This document shows, piece by piece, positions 8,783-18,224 of a stretch of DNA of 64,000 nucleotides; the first letter of the stretch is position 1, and each line of letters begins with the position of its first letter. A model generated the notes under the pieces. The model was not told the origin of the DNA and ran no database searches. It saw only the letters and a program-made list of their open reading frames with translations. The stretch comes from Staphylococcus delphini (GTDB taxonomy: Bacteria > Bacillota > Bacilli > Staphylococcales > Staphylococcaceae): contig NZ_LR134263.1 in the NCBI RefSeq assembly GCF_900636325.1, positions 558,001 through 622,000 on the forward strand, read 5' to 3'. A program made the position numbers and the translations under genes.

Positions 8783-9450
8783 CAGCATCGTACAGATTGA
8801 GGGATAAAAAAACAGATTGCAAAACCACCCAGGAAGTCTAACAAAAAAATGAATAGAGATAAGAAAAAGCATGAGAACACATAAAGAGTGCTGACGATAT
8901 TGATTAGAGTTAAAAGAAGATGTATGAGTGAAGTTGACTTGAATGTGGTCGAAATGTTTATAGAACTTTGAGACAGAAGGGACAAAAAAGATTACAGAAC
9001 GAAGCTGACGTCATAAAAAGCCTTATTGAACGAGAATATAAGAGTTCGTAATTATAGTAGTTCAGAAACGCAAAGTATTTAAGAGAGTATTAAAAAAAAA
9101 GACAGCAGTATTAATTCATTGTGTTTCATGGTGATTGCCGTTTATCATTGAAGAAATTAGAACGCATTAACATTTAATAGAAAAGGCTTATATCGTTTTT
9201 TTATGTTGAATCACATTTTGAGTAGAATAAAAAAACAGATTGCAAAACCACCCGAGACTCCTGAGGGATCAGACGCAGCCGAAAATCCAATTTGGCTTCC
9301 ATCAAGTGAACACTTCTAATCAAGCCAAATTTAGTTGAGGCAAGTCCCCTAGGAACGCGAGGGATGGTGTCGCAATCTGTAAGTTTATCTTTAAAAATGA
9401 TGTATGACCTATGTGAAAAAACGATACATAAGTCTTTTTGTTTAAAACTA
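8783..9450. other. Gene-free convergent intergenic region with repeat fragments
   Basis: There are no supported genes. A short fragment (CAGATTGCAAAACCACCC) at about 8813-8830 recurs at 9236-9253. It opens an inverted partial copy of the palindromic repeat at 9236-9379. The remainder is AT-rich with no feature I can name. Confidence 0.6.
9236..9379 (-). repeat. Palindromic intergenic repeat, core-only fragment E
   Basis: This is the reverse complement of the repeat core (bounded by CAGATTGC 9236-9243 and GCAATCTG 9372-9379). It keeps the CCTAGGGG and GGGATC...CTCAGGAG blocks. Its apical stem is AATTTGGCTT (9289-9298) with AAGCCAAATT (9322-9331): ten perfect pairs of a sequence different from copies A and D. 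It lies between convergent genes. Confidence 0.75.
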
Positions 9451-9786
9451 CTAATGCATGTCGTGAATTTTCATCATCAACCCATGCGGCACATCATCAT
9501 GTGACACAACCTTCTTCTTAATATATACATGCGGCTCATCTTTTTTCGCCACAAGCTTCACAAAATCACCCTTTTCAGGTCTGAAATCATCATCAGTCGG
9601 AATCTTCACATTTTCTTCCACAGTTTTCTCAGACGCACTCACCACTTTTTCAGCAGTCGTATCATCTTTCATATAACCGTAATAAGTTTCCTTTTGTCCT
9701 GCAAGCATCATCACTACAACAACGCCTACTGTAACGACCAACATAGCCACGATCAACACGATACCTATCGTTTGTTTTTCTTTCAT
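9451..9786 (-). CDS. DUF4889-like membrane-anchored protein
   Basis: A 111-residue protein with one N-terminal membrane helix (IGIVLIVAMLVVTVGVVVVMML, residues 6-27). A short exposed domain follows (YYGYMKDD, TVEENVKIP, KGDFVKLV, and the ending DDVPHGLMMKIHDMH). It resembles staphylococcal DUF4889 proteins of unknown function. Start ATG 9786 follows AAAGGAGACACATCA; a 16-residue longer frame has no RBS. It is single, convergent with the EamA gene and divergent from cynX. The family name is from memory, so moderately sure. Confidence 0.68.
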   Translation of the reverse strand: MKEKQTIGIVLIVAMLVVTVGVVVVMMLAGQKETYYGYMKDDTTAEKVVSASEKTVEENVKIPTDDDFRPEKGDFVKLVAKKDEPHVYIKKKVVSHDDVPHGLMMKIHDMH

Positions 9787-10073
9787 TGATGTGTCTCCTT
9801 TGAAAAATTTAATTGCGACTTCATAATAAGTCACTTCTTATTGTATCGAATGAAAACACTTTCGGAAAGTAAAATATTTAATGTACATGTGACGTTAGTG
9901 CTATAGACTTTGTTTTCGTAAAACATATGCATAGTGAACAAGTTTATGAAAATCTGTACGTAAGATAACGCATAGCATCTTCAATTTTTTCACAAGTCAT
10001 GAATGGCGTTGTGGTATAGTGTCTATATTAGAAATTATCGCTTCCATGCGGCAAGAGGTGGAGGGACGACAAT

Positions 10074-11267
10074 ATGTCTGAGTTCAATGGACAGCAAAAA
10101 ATTCAAGATCAATGGCTACTCGTCTTCGGTATTATTTTAATTGCGGCCACATTGCGTGCGCCACTCACAGCCGTGGGACCAGTCATCCAACAAATTAAAA
10201 CAGATTTACATATTAACAACGGGATTGCAGGTTTGATTACGACGATTCCACTCATTATTTTTGGTATCGTATCACCATTTGTATCGCGTATGCTTTCAAA
10301 AATTTCGATGTCACGCTTTTTATTTTTAACTTTACTGTTAACGATAGCCGCACTGCTCATTCGAATATTAGGAGGGACGCCAGCATTTTACATTGGGACA
10401 GTATTCCTCGGCGTATCGATTGCGCTGGCCAATGTCACGTTGCCGGCCTATGCGAAATGGGCTTTCCCGACACAAATTGGTTTAATTACAGGGATTTATA
10501 GTGCAACGATGAACTTTACAGCAGGGTTAGGTGGGGGATTAAGTTATCCACTGTCGACTGTGACATCGTTATCATATCGCTTTTCACTCGTCTTTTGGGT
10601 CGCTTTTGCAGTGATTGCATTGGTAATATGGTTACCTCAACTGAAACAAGCGTCTTATTTAACTTCACAACAACATGAGGGATTGAGAAAGCCGATTTAT
10701 CGTTCAAAAATTGCATGGGCAGTAGCACTCACGATGGCGTTCCAATCTATGATGTTTTATAGTATCGTTGCTTGGTATCCGTCAATTTTGGTGAGTAAAG
10801 GCATTGGACCAGAAATGGCGGGGTACTTCTTAATGTTGAATCAATTTGCGCAATTACCGATGACGTTTACATTTCCGATTATTGCCGCAAATATGTCGAC
10901 ACAAAGAAGTTTAATCAGTATAGTTGCAGTACTGATGAGTATAGGATTTGTATTGCTGTTTTTCAACAATACTTGGATATTACTTGTGGCGATGATTTTA
11001 ACGGGTATGGGCATTGGTGCATGCTTTAGTTTATGTATGACGATGTTTTCGATTCGTTCAAAAACAACAGCTGGCAGTATGGCTTTATCAGGTTTTGGTC
11101 AGTCGGTCGGTTATTGGGTCGCGGCGATAGGACCTTTTCTACTCGGTATGGCACATGATCTGTTGAACAATTGGACGGTCGCTATTGTGTTGTTTTTAAT
11201 GATGGTCATAGCTGTCTTCTGTGCAGGTATGATTGCCGCTCAAAATAAATATATTGAAGATGAATAA
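10074..11267 (+). CDS. CynX/NimT-family MFS transporter
   Basis: A 397-residue major facilitator with 12 predicted helices. The N-terminal signature LRAPLTAVGPVIQQI is typical of the CynX/NimT (cyanate / 2-nitroimidazole) branch, which also exports antibacterials in other genera. RBS GGTGGAGG is before ATG 10074. It is a single gene with a bidirectional terminator shared with rsp. Actual substrate is not inferable. Confidence 0.87.
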   Translation: MSEFNGQQKIQDQWLLVFGIILIAATLRAPLTAVGPVIQQIKTDLHINNGIAGLITTIPLIIFGIVSPFVSRMLSKISMSRFLFLTLLLTIAALLIRILGGTPAFYIGTVFLGVSIALANVTLPAYAKWAFPTQIGLITGIYSATMNFTAGLGGGLSYPLSTVTSLSYRFSLVFWVAFAVIALVIWLPQLKQASYLTSQQHEGLRKPIYRSKIAWAVALTMAFQSMMFYSIVAWYPSILVSKGIGPEMAGYFLMLNQFAQLPMTFTFPIIAANMSTQRSLISIVAVLMSIGFVLLFFNNTWILLVAMILTGMGIGACFSLCMTMFSIRSKTTAGSMALSGFGQSVGYWVAAIGPFLLGMAHDLLNNWTVAIVLFLMMVIAVFCAGMIAAQNKYIEDE

Positions 11268-11278
11268 GCGATAAAAGT

Positions 11279-11321
11279 AAGGGTTAAGACGAGGTGCATA
11301 CCTTGTCCTAACCCTTATTTT
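11279..11321. terminator. Bidirectional terminator between cynX-like gene and rsp
   Basis: AAGGGTTA-GAC-AGGT pairs with CCTTGTC-TAACCCTT, with a T-tract on the plus side and an A-rich stretch before the stem that serves the minus strand. Confidence 0.85.
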
Positions 11322-11352
11322 TGATGGTATGCATGTTTTCCTCAGCAAACGA

Positions 11353-13446
11353 TTACAATATATCTGAATGTTGCTGTGCTTGACTTTTCGCAATATGAAT
11401 CAATTTGATGTGACCCACAGGCAGTGTCGTTTGATAACGGGTCTCGCCAAAATGATGGAGCTGCACATGAAATAATAATTGATTCGCTGCATGAATGGTT
11501 GAGATAAACTGTGGAGGCAGGTAATAATCTTTTGCATTTCTTGCCAGGATATCATCGATGTTACTGTATTTTGGATGATACGTATATTCTGCCACTAAAT
11601 GTTGATGTAACTTTAAAGTACCATAAAGCTCATACGTCAATTCTTTCTGGTCGTTTTGGACTTGGTACGGGTGAAACAACAAAATATCATAGGCCAATGG
11701 CGATTCGTGAACGACATAGGAACGTCCCACGACACTATGCGAATGATTGAAAGGTTGCATTAAATGAAATACGTGTTGAAGTGCGGTTTGATGGCCAAGT
11801 CTATCGAAATAACCGTGCATTTCTGGTTGGTGACAAATGAGCGGTAAAGTTAAACCTTGGACGGTATGATGCATATTCAACCAAATTTCCAACCATTCTC
11901 TCGGGTGTACTTTCTCTTCTTGTTGCACATATAACCATTCATCGACACCGGATAATAAAATAGGGCGTTGATTCAAGTTGTAATCTTCTAGCCACTCTTT
12001 AAGTTGTCGATGGAAAGGATGCGTCAGTTTTAATGATGAAGCTGTGGGTTGCGTAGTACTCTTCACCATTGCCATATCCACCATATAGTAATCAAAATCC
12101 GTATCATGTTGTAACGTACGTTGTGGTATGGGTATGTATATGAGTAAAGTGAATTCGCAATTATCGAGTAACGTATGCATCTCTTGAACGATAAATTTGA
12201 TGTCACGTGCTAAAAGTGTCGCATCATCTAATACGAGATTGAAATGCAACTGTGATAGCTCAAAATCAACAGCAGATTGACGCAGCACTTGTAATAACGG
12301 TTGTAAAAAGTGCAATTTAAACTTTTCATAATTTTGCATAGATGAAATACGATAGGCAATGCCATATTGATGATGGTGCACTAACTGGCTTAAACATTCG
12401 ACCTCATCCAAGTTATCAAACGTGATATTCCCCCATGATGTTGCGTTGAAGTACAGTGAGATAGGCACTGCATTTTGATCAGCATGGACGTGAGCGGTTG
12501 AATTGAAAACCTGTATCATTTCGCGCATGTTCTGCACTTCAAGTAGTAACCGTTTAGACGGGAGCCAGCGCGTTTGTTGGGCTTGATTTAAATAAATGCT
12601 TAACGACTGATTGGCATTAAATTTTTCGTGATCATCGAGTAAATGACCTTCAAAATAGTGATAATCAAACGGCAGCACATCGATCTGAATGACTTGTTTT
12701 TGATGCTGCTTTCGAAACGCAATCGGACTAACGCCAATGAAACGCTTGAATTGTTTAGAATAATGATTGTAGCTACTAAATTGATAGTATAGTGCAATCT
12801 GATTAATCGATTCATTCGTGTGCAGTAAGTGATACATAGATAAGCCAATTTTCAGTGAAACAAAGTACTTTTTGAACGTATAATTTAAATATCTGTTAAA
12901 CAATGTTGAGATGTATGATTCGGTAACAAAAAAATGCTCACTTAACTCTGGCAAAGATAATCGGGAAAGGGGTCGTTGGTGAACATAATCCATGATGTTG
13001 TTAAATAAGATACTTTTCACTTGAACCCGTGGCACATGAACTGACCCTGTATCGATAAAACATTCATTGACTAACATTTCGATAATCGGTTTGAAGCGTT
13101 CGAAATATTGGTCCGCATTATTTTCGGTAATCACTTTTTTTATTTGTGTGGTGATTGTATTGTGAGACGATAACTTTTCTTGATTGAAAAATCCTAATAA
13201 ATAATGTGGCTGATATTCTGAGAAGTAGTGTAATGGAATAGAGATTTTTGCAACAGCTTGTGCATCTTTAACTTTAACAATGTCATTATGGTTAATGATT
13301 GCAACTTGATGATTAAACTGACTCTTTTTACCGTTGAGCTCGAGTGTCAGGACGCCTTCAAATGAAACGAATAATTCTATGCGATTAAATACACGATATG
13401 CACTAGATGTGTACTGTTTCATTAATTCAATAGTGATGCCTTGCAT
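11353..13446 (-). CDS. rsp: AraC/XylS-family regulator Rsp
   Basis: A 697-residue regulator with an unusual layout: an N-terminal sensing region with a cupin-like start (residues 1-150), an AraC helix-turn-helix pair in the middle (about 165-265: LSLPELSEHFFVTESYIS, then NQIALYYQFSSYNHYSKQFKRFIGVSP), and a long C-terminal region of glycosidase-like character. This length and order match S. aureus Rsp (about 701 aa), a repressor of surface-protein and biofilm genes that also drives virulence functions. A PTS gene sits divergently next door, as in S. aureus. ATG 13446 has GAGAGAGG upstream. The C-terminal ligand is unknown. Confidence 0.82.
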   Translation of the reverse strand: MQGITIELMKQYTSSAYRVFNRIELFVSFEGVLTLELNGKKSQFNHQVAIINHNDIVKVKDAQAVAKISIPLHYFSEYQPHYLLGFFNQEKLSSHNTITTQIKKVITENNADQYFERFKPIIEMLVNECFIDTGSVHVPRVQVKSILFNNIMDYVHQRPLSRLSLPELSEHFFVTESYISTLFNRYLNYTFKKYFVSLKIGLSMYHLLHTNESINQIALYYQFSSYNHYSKQFKRFIGVSPIAFRKQHQKQVIQIDVLPFDYHYFEGHLLDDHEKFNANQSLSIYLNQAQQTRWLPSKRLLLEVQNMREMIQVFNSTAHVHADQNAVPISLYFNATSWGNITFDNLDEVECLSQLVHHHQYGIAYRISSMQNYEKFKLHFLQPLLQVLRQSAVDFELSQLHFNLVLDDATLLARDIKFIVQEMHTLLDNCEFTLLIYIPIPQRTLQHDTDFDYYMVDMAMVKSTTQPTASSLKLTHPFHRQLKEWLEDYNLNQRPILLSGVDEWLYVQQEEKVHPREWLEIWLNMHHTVQGLTLPLICHQPEMHGYFDRLGHQTALQHVFHLMQPFNHSHSVVGRSYVVHESPLAYDILLFHPYQVQNDQKELTYELYGTLKLHQHLVAEYTYHPKYSNIDDILARNAKDYYLPPQFISTIHAANQLLFHVQLHHFGETRYQTTLPVGHIKLIHIAKSQAQQHSDIL

Positions 13447-14030
13447 AATGGACCTCTCTCAAATTCAGTATTTTTCAACAGCATTGAAATGACTTAATAA
13501 ATCAACATTATTATAGAATTATTGATTGTTAGACCACAATAAGATTTACAATATTGTGAAAAGAAAGACTTAAAGTGAAAAAATAATGACATATTAAAGG
13601 TTTTAAAAAGTGTATAGAAAACAATATTCTTTAAAAAAAGATATATTGCAGTGAAAAAACGTGGTAAACAATTTGGGGACGATTGGGAACGGTATTGTAC
13701 TATGAAATATGTTTGAAAAGTTAAAAACGCAAAAATAGAATATGAAACACTTTGGAGAGAAAGTAACGCCAATACCAGATAGGTTTTAAAGTAACATTAC
13801 TATAACATATTCTTAGCAAAGCGACACCCTTGATGGATACATCATTCTTGAGAAGTAACAGAGAATTTTTGAATAGGTATTGATTATCCGTTTGAAAACG
13901 AATACAATGAAGATGATCATTTTTGGTACCGGTTCCAAAAAGTTTCGAAAGCATTGAATAGGTCATTTTGAAGCCTTGCATTGTTTTTGAAACGTATTTA
14001 AGCATGCAAGATAACTTAAGGAGTGATGTT
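13447..14030. other. Divergent rsp / PTS intergenic region
   Basis: 584 bp without a gene, unusually long for this genome. It holds a perfect cre match (13893-13906) and AT-rich DNA on the rsp side. GGTACCGGTTCC near 13926 is a short dyad whose role I cannot tell. Confidence 0.6.
13893..13906 (+). promoter_or_regulatory. cre site (CcpA operator) upstream of PTS gene
   Basis: TGAAAACGAATACA fits every fixed position of TGNAANCGNWNNCW. It lies 125 bp before the PTS start codon, consistent with carbon catabolite control of sugar uptake. Binding itself is inferred. Confidence 0.65.
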
Positions 14031-15470
14031 ATGGCCTATCAAAAAGAAGCAGAAACGATTTTAAAAGCAGTGGGTGGAGAAGCAAATATTGAAGAAATGG
14101 CGCATTGTGCAACCCGTTTACGCCTCACATTGAAAGATGAGGGTAAAGTGGATGAAGAAACGCTCAATCAAATGGACGTCGTTAAAGGGACATTTTCTAC
14201 AAGTGGTCAATATCAAATTATTATCGGTTCAGGTACGGTCAATAAAGTATTTCAAGCGGTGCAGTCTTTAATGAAAGGTGACACTGACAAACCTACACAT
14301 CAAGAGGCGAACAAGCAAAAGAAAAAAGGACATCCGTTACAACGTTTTGTGAAGATGTTGTCTGACATCTTCGTTCCAATTATTCCGGCCATTGTTGCGG
14401 GCGGTTTGTTAATGGGACTGAACAATATTTTGACAGCAAAAGGGATTTTTAGTGAAACACAATCTGTAGTCGAAATGTATCCGCATTTTGCTGAATTTGC
14501 GAGCATGATCAATATTTTTGCAAGTGCACCGTTCGCATTATTGCCTATTTTAATTGGATTTAGTGCAGCGAAACGATTTGGTGGCAATGCATTTTTAGGT
14601 GCTGCACTCGGTGCAATTATGGTTCACCCTGCACTGATGGACGGGTATGCGTATCCAGAAGCACTCACAAATGGCGATCCAATTCCACAATGGCACATAT
14701 TAGGTTTATCCATCGCACAAGTGGGTTACCAAGGACAAGTGTTACCTACATTAGTTGCGACATACATTTTAGCGCAGTTGGAAAAAGGATTACGTCGTGT
14801 TGTGCCGACTGTGTTAGATAATTTACTCACACCATTATTTGCGATACTCATTACCGCATTTTTGACATTTTTATTTGTAGGACCATTGACACGTACAGCA
14901 GGTTTTTGGCTTACAGATGGTTTAACATGGCTGTATGAAACAGGGGGCGCTATTGGTGGATTCCTCTTCGGACTGTTCTATGCACCGATCGTGATTACAG
15001 GGATGCATCACAGTTTTATTGCTATTGAAACGGCACTCATTGCAGATTCAGCAAAAACGGGTGGTTCATTCATTTTCCCAATCGCTGCTATGTCGAACAT
15101 GGCGCAAGGTGCCGCTGCGTTGGCCGCATTTTTCTTAATTAAGCAAAATCAAAAATTGAAAGGTGTCGCTTCAGCAGCTGGTGTATCAGCAGTGTTAGGT
15201 ATTACGGAACCCGCTATGTTTGGGGTCAATCTGAAGTTACGCTATCCATTTATCGGTGCAATGACAGGATCAGCGCTAGGTTCAGCATATGTTTCATTCT
15301 TTAAAGTGAAAGCAACGGCATTAGGAGCGGCGGGCATTCCAGGTGTCATTTCCATTGCACCCGGTTCATGGACGCACTATATTATTGGCATGTGCATCGC
15401 CTTTATCGGTAGCTTTGTTATTACATTCATCTTATCGAAACAGAAGAAGTATCAAGGCTTAGCAGAATAA
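14031..15470 (+). CDS. PTS transporter IIBC, sucrose/trehalose type
   Basis: A 479-residue phosphotransferase permease. IIB comes first (residues 1-85) with the phosphocysteine in AHCATRLRLTL. After a KKKGH-rich linker the IIC domain (about 105-470) has ten or so membrane helices, the GMHHSF motif and GITEPAMFGVNL. It takes up a disaccharide-type sugar with phosphorylation; there is no IIA domain, so it would borrow one. Start ATG 14031 follows TAAGGAG; an upstream in-frame ATG lacks a site. As I recall, the S. aureus neighbour of rsp is a sucrose-type IIBC (scrA). The exact sugar is uncertain. Confidence 0.85.
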   Translation: MAYQKEAETILKAVGGEANIEEMAHCATRLRLTLKDEGKVDEETLNQMDVVKGTFSTSGQYQIIIGSGTVNKVFQAVQSLMKGDTDKPTHQEANKQKKKGHPLQRFVKMLSDIFVPIIPAIVAGGLLMGLNNILTAKGIFSETQSVVEMYPHFAEFASMINIFASAPFALLPILIGFSAAKRFGGNAFLGAALGAIMVHPALMDGYAYPEALTNGDPIPQWHILGLSIAQVGYQGQVLPTLVATYILAQLEKGLRRVVPTVLDNLLTPLFAILITAFLTFLFVGPLTRTAGFWLTDGLTWLYETGGAIGGFLFGLFYAPIVITGMHHSFIAIETALIADSAKTGGSFIFPIAAMSNMAQGAAALAAFFLIKQNQKLKGVASAAGVSAVLGITEPAMFGVNLKLRYPFIGAMTGSALGSAYVSFFKVKATALGAAGIPGVISIAPGSWTHYIIGMCIAFIGSFVITFILSKQKKYQGLAE

Positions 15471-15500
15471 AAAAACGTGGGAATTAAGAGGATAAATATG

Positions 15501-15607
15501 AAAGGGGATGGGACATAAAAATTTTTGATGCTATTGATGCAATATTTTTGTTAAACTTGCCCTCCCTATGATTTGTGGCTTTAGATTGCCTTCATGGCTT
15601 CGCGTTC
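15501..15607 (+). repeat. Palindromic intergenic repeat, copy B, left part
   Basis: The left arm (GGGGATGGGACATAAAAA ... GGCTTCGCGT) matches copies A and C, then stops at TTC, where the IS110 element begins. The right part resumes at 17283. It lies between the convergent PTS and corA genes. Confidence 0.85.
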
Positions 15608-15808
15608 TTACTGTTTTGCAAGTGTTTTTTTAGTATTTTGGCATCACTGAACTACACCTAGCTAATTTTAAAAATTTTTTCTAGGTGTTATACTGAATGT
15701 GTAGGAAAATTTTGAGTTATTTAGTCATAACGAGTATGACTAGTGTAGAATTTTCCTGTGTATATAACTCAAGATGTGCATAGTGCTTGGCTAATGGAAG
15801 TGGTTATC

Positions 15809-17032
15809 CTAGGAAGGCTTTATTGAGTTATCCTTTAAATGCCTTGTAGCACGTTCAAAGTCATATCTTGAGTTTGTAGTGTTTAAGTAATGCATAACTT
15901 TAATGAGCTTGTTCACACAAGCAATCATGGCCACTTTATGATGTTTATTGTAAGGTGGCTCTTTTAATTTATAGTAATAATCGCAAATATGATTCTGCTG
16001 ACGGTGTTGATTCATAATAAAAAGCTCAACCATTTGATAGAGAATTTTTCGTGCTACACTACTGCCACGCCGATTAATACGGTCTTTTTTATAAACCGTT
16101 CCTGATTCATATCTGACGATATCGATACCAACAAACGCATTGAGTTGCTTATTCGTCTCAAAGCGATCAATATTCCCTAATTCCCCTGTGAGTAAAGCCG
16201 CATTTTGTTCTCCAACACCATTGATACTTAATAAGACGTGATATAATTTTTGATCAGCACATAATTTTTTGAGTTTAGCGACATAATTCTTTTTTCTACC
16301 AATGAGTCGAATTAAATCTTCAGTAATATCTTTGATTTCTTCGACAAGTGGGTGCTCTTCGTGGACGGTAATATATGTGTTTTGAGCCCATTCAACAAGC
16401 TTGATAGTCAGATTTTCAAGATGTGTCTTTTGGCAGTTATTGTGCTGCTTAATGAGCTTTTTGAGTTGTTGTTTAGTCAAATTTAAGACGAATTGAGGAT
16501 GTGCAAATAAATTGATAAGCCTTAAGTTAGGAATATTATAGTTGTGCTTCACTAAGTCTTGAAGTGACGGGAATACTTGAGATAGCCTCTCTTTAAGTCT
16601 CGTTTTTAATTTAGTTAAATCGTCCTCAATACGCATGATTAAACGTGTGTAACTCTTTCTCTCAATATCTTCATCTGAAGTGTGATGAATAATGTATTTT
16701 TCATCTAGTGTAAAGCCTAAATGAGCGAGTTTATGTGCATCCACCTTATCTGTCTTATATCTTCTTAATGACTTCATCTTAAAGTGTGCTTCTAAGGGGT
16801 TTATACAAATATGTTTAATATTATGATTGATACAAAATTGACGAATAATTGTTGAATAAACACCTGTTGCTTCGAATATCAATAACTTATCTTCAAAACA
16901 TTTTAAATATGTGTAGAACTGAAGTAAGTTCTTTGAATCATAGAATAAGTCCAATTCTTTAACGAATGTTTCATCTTCATAATGGGCCACAAATGCCGAT
17001 GCTTTACTGATATCAATACCAAAAATATGCAT
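15809..17032 (-). CDS. IS110-family transposase (DEDD recombinase), copy 1
   Basis: 407 residues. The N-terminal RuvC-like domain has GIDISK (Asp 6), LLIFEATGVYS (Glu) and RYKTDKVDAHKLA (Asp pair). The C-terminal transposase_20 domain (about 270-360) has INGVGEQNAALLTGELGNI and RYESGTVYKKDRINRRG, whose Ser in ESG is the expected catalytic serine. All catalytic residues look intact. RBS AAGGAGGC precedes ATG 17032. It probably acts with a bridge RNA from the upstream leader. The gene is about 45 percent identical by eye to the copy at 26476, so they are two different IS110 elements. Confidence 0.92.
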   Translation of the reverse strand: MHIFGIDISKASAFVAHYEDETFVKELDLFYDSKNLLQFYTYLKCFEDKLLIFEATGVYSTIIRQFCINHNIKHICINPLEAHFKMKSLRRYKTDKVDAHKLAHLGFTLDEKYIIHHTSDEDIERKSYTRLIMRIEDDLTKLKTRLKERLSQVFPSLQDLVKHNYNIPNLRLINLFAHPQFVLNLTKQQLKKLIKQHNNCQKTHLENLTIKLVEWAQNTYITVHEEHPLVEEIKDITEDLIRLIGRKKNYVAKLKKLCADQKLYHVLLSINGVGEQNAALLTGELGNIDRFETNKQLNAFVGIDIVRYESGTVYKKDRINRRGSSVARKILYQMVELFIMNQHRQQNHICDYYYKLKEPPYNKHHKVAMIACVNKLIKVMHYLNTTNSRYDFERATRHLKDNSIKPS

Positions 17033-17089
17033 AAAATGCCTCCTTAATTAAGTCTTGAGATAAGCAAACCTTCACCCTTAATCCTTAAT

Positions 17090-17272
17090 CACTTTATTTT
17101 CTTACACGACTTCTAGAGCCTACATATTGAAACAAAATTCATAAGGGAGTGAAGCCAATCAGTTTCCTAACGAATTTTAAATCCACGCGAAGCTCGATTT
17201 AACTTCTCTCAACTACCTATTATAAAAAATAAGTAGTGAAGAAACTATCGTCATAATTTCTTCACTACTATC
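17090..17272 (-). ncRNA. Predicted IS110 bridge RNA, copy 1
   Basis: In transcript order there is a 5' hairpin (AGTAGTGAAGAAA, 17269-17257, with TTTCTTCACTACT, 17244-17232), then a target loop on a 7-bp stem (17202-17196 with 17183-17177). The loop contains GCTTCGCGT (17193-17185), identical to the target flank at 15597-15605. Further on, TTAGGAA (17170-17164) resembles the other flank. In the donor region AATATGT (17128-17122) is complementary to the element's own left end (17275-17281), and GTAAGA (17105-17100) is identical to its right end (15606-15611 on the opposite strand). The homologous leader of copy 2 shows compensating changes. Boundaries are approximate. Confidence 0.75.
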
Positions 17273-17282
17273 TTAATATGTT

Positions 17283-17598
17283 TCCTAGGGGCTGGCCCTT
17301 CAACTAACTAACGCTTGATTAAACTGTTACATTTCTAGAGGCGTTAGTGGATTTTCCGGACCAGCTTGATCCCTCAGGAGTCTCAGCCTTCTGGGCAATC
17401 TTACATCAAATACAGTCGATTAGGGTAAGTTTATTAAATTAAGAAAACAATAGCATCAATTTTTATCTCATTCACGCTCATTTTCCAACCGTTTTAAAGT
17501 CATTAATGAATATGCAATCTATGTATGGCTTGAAGCTTAATTTTTTCAAGCCCCATCCCTTGGTATACAAAACAAAATATAGTAAAGGAGCTGAGGAT
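17283..17598 (+). repeat. Palindromic intergenic repeat, copy B, right part
   Basis: It continues copy B from CCTAGGGG through the ACTAACGC/GCGTTAGT stem to AAGGAGCTGAGG. There the terminal terminator hairpin is cut short (its 3' arm is missing), so copy B has lost its own terminator. Confidence 0.82.
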
Positions 17599-18224
17599 AC
17601 TGAGCTATCATTAAAAAATACGATAACTAAGAAAAGCACAGTTGTTTGTATACGTTAAGCGTGTAAAGTTTATCATGTTAGTAAGTCGTTTATTACGAGA
17701 ATAATGCTTTTAAGCGATATTTGTGGCATATAGTAATGACAAAACCTTTGATATTGGCTAGTAGTTTAGTGTGGAAAATACCTGGAATGAAAGGTTGTAA
17801 GAACCACCCGAGACTTCTGAGGGATAAAAATAACAACTTAATGTGATTTCTACTGTTTAATAGTGGCTACTGTTTAACGCAGTAGCTGTCTGACTTCTCA
17901 ATGCATCCGTTTTTGAGAAGTCGAGTCAGCTTTGCGGGGGCAGTACAACGAAATCTTTGTAGCACATGAGATTTCTGTACTGCTCCCAAAAGCCATAATG
18001 AATGGGTGCGCTGGGAATCAATAAACGGTGTTTCAAAAGCAGGATTTTCGACAGAACTCCCGGGATTTCGGCAAAATTTGGAAATCAATTTTGCTCATCG
18101 CTCGGTTCCGCTCAAATCCTAAGCGCTTTTGTCACAACCTCCCCTCAGCCCATAAGAAAGCGAGAGATGGTTCACAACCTAAAACCCTGTGATTTTATAC
18201 ATTAAATGACCGCTAAGCCTCTCA
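17599..18224. other. Gene-free stretch with a second structured repeat
   Basis: 17599-17860 shows nothing beyond a short scrap of the palindromic repeat (GACTTCTGAGGGAT near 17813). From 17870 on lie two strong hairpins. The first is GACTTCTCA (17892-17900) with TGAGAAGTC (17914-17922), inside GCTG/CAGC. The second is GGGGGCAGTACA (17936-17947) with TGTACTGCTCCC (17976-17987), with an inner GAAATCT/AGATTTC. A 20-base part of the left arm region (TTTAACGCAGTAGCTGTCTG) recurs inverted near 55528-55547, so this is another dispersed non-coding module. It could be a terminator for corA or an RNA; I cannot name it. Confidence 0.55.

Larger units (their letters stand above)
15608..17282 (-). mobile_element. 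IS110-family element, copy 1 (1675 bp), inside repeat copy B
   Basis: The ends are deduced by comparison with uninterrupted repeat copies: the repeat is continuous except for this block, with TC (GA on the element strand) at both joints (15606-15607 and 17283-17284). The element has no terminal inverted repeats and no long target duplication, as expected for IS110. The transposase reads leftwards; 250 bp of non-coding leader lies on its 5' side and 200 bp on the 3' side. End sequences (AACATATT inside the left end, CAGTAA inside the right end) are shared in form with the second element at 26230. Confidence 0.87.

Noticed and set aside
11511..11750. Plus-strand frame inside rsp
   Set aside because: It is antisense to a long conserved gene with no start signals; a shadow frame.
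17867..18088. 73-codon minus-strand frame over the second repeat module
   Set aside because: The hairpins explain the sequence; the frame has no RBS and reads through both stems.
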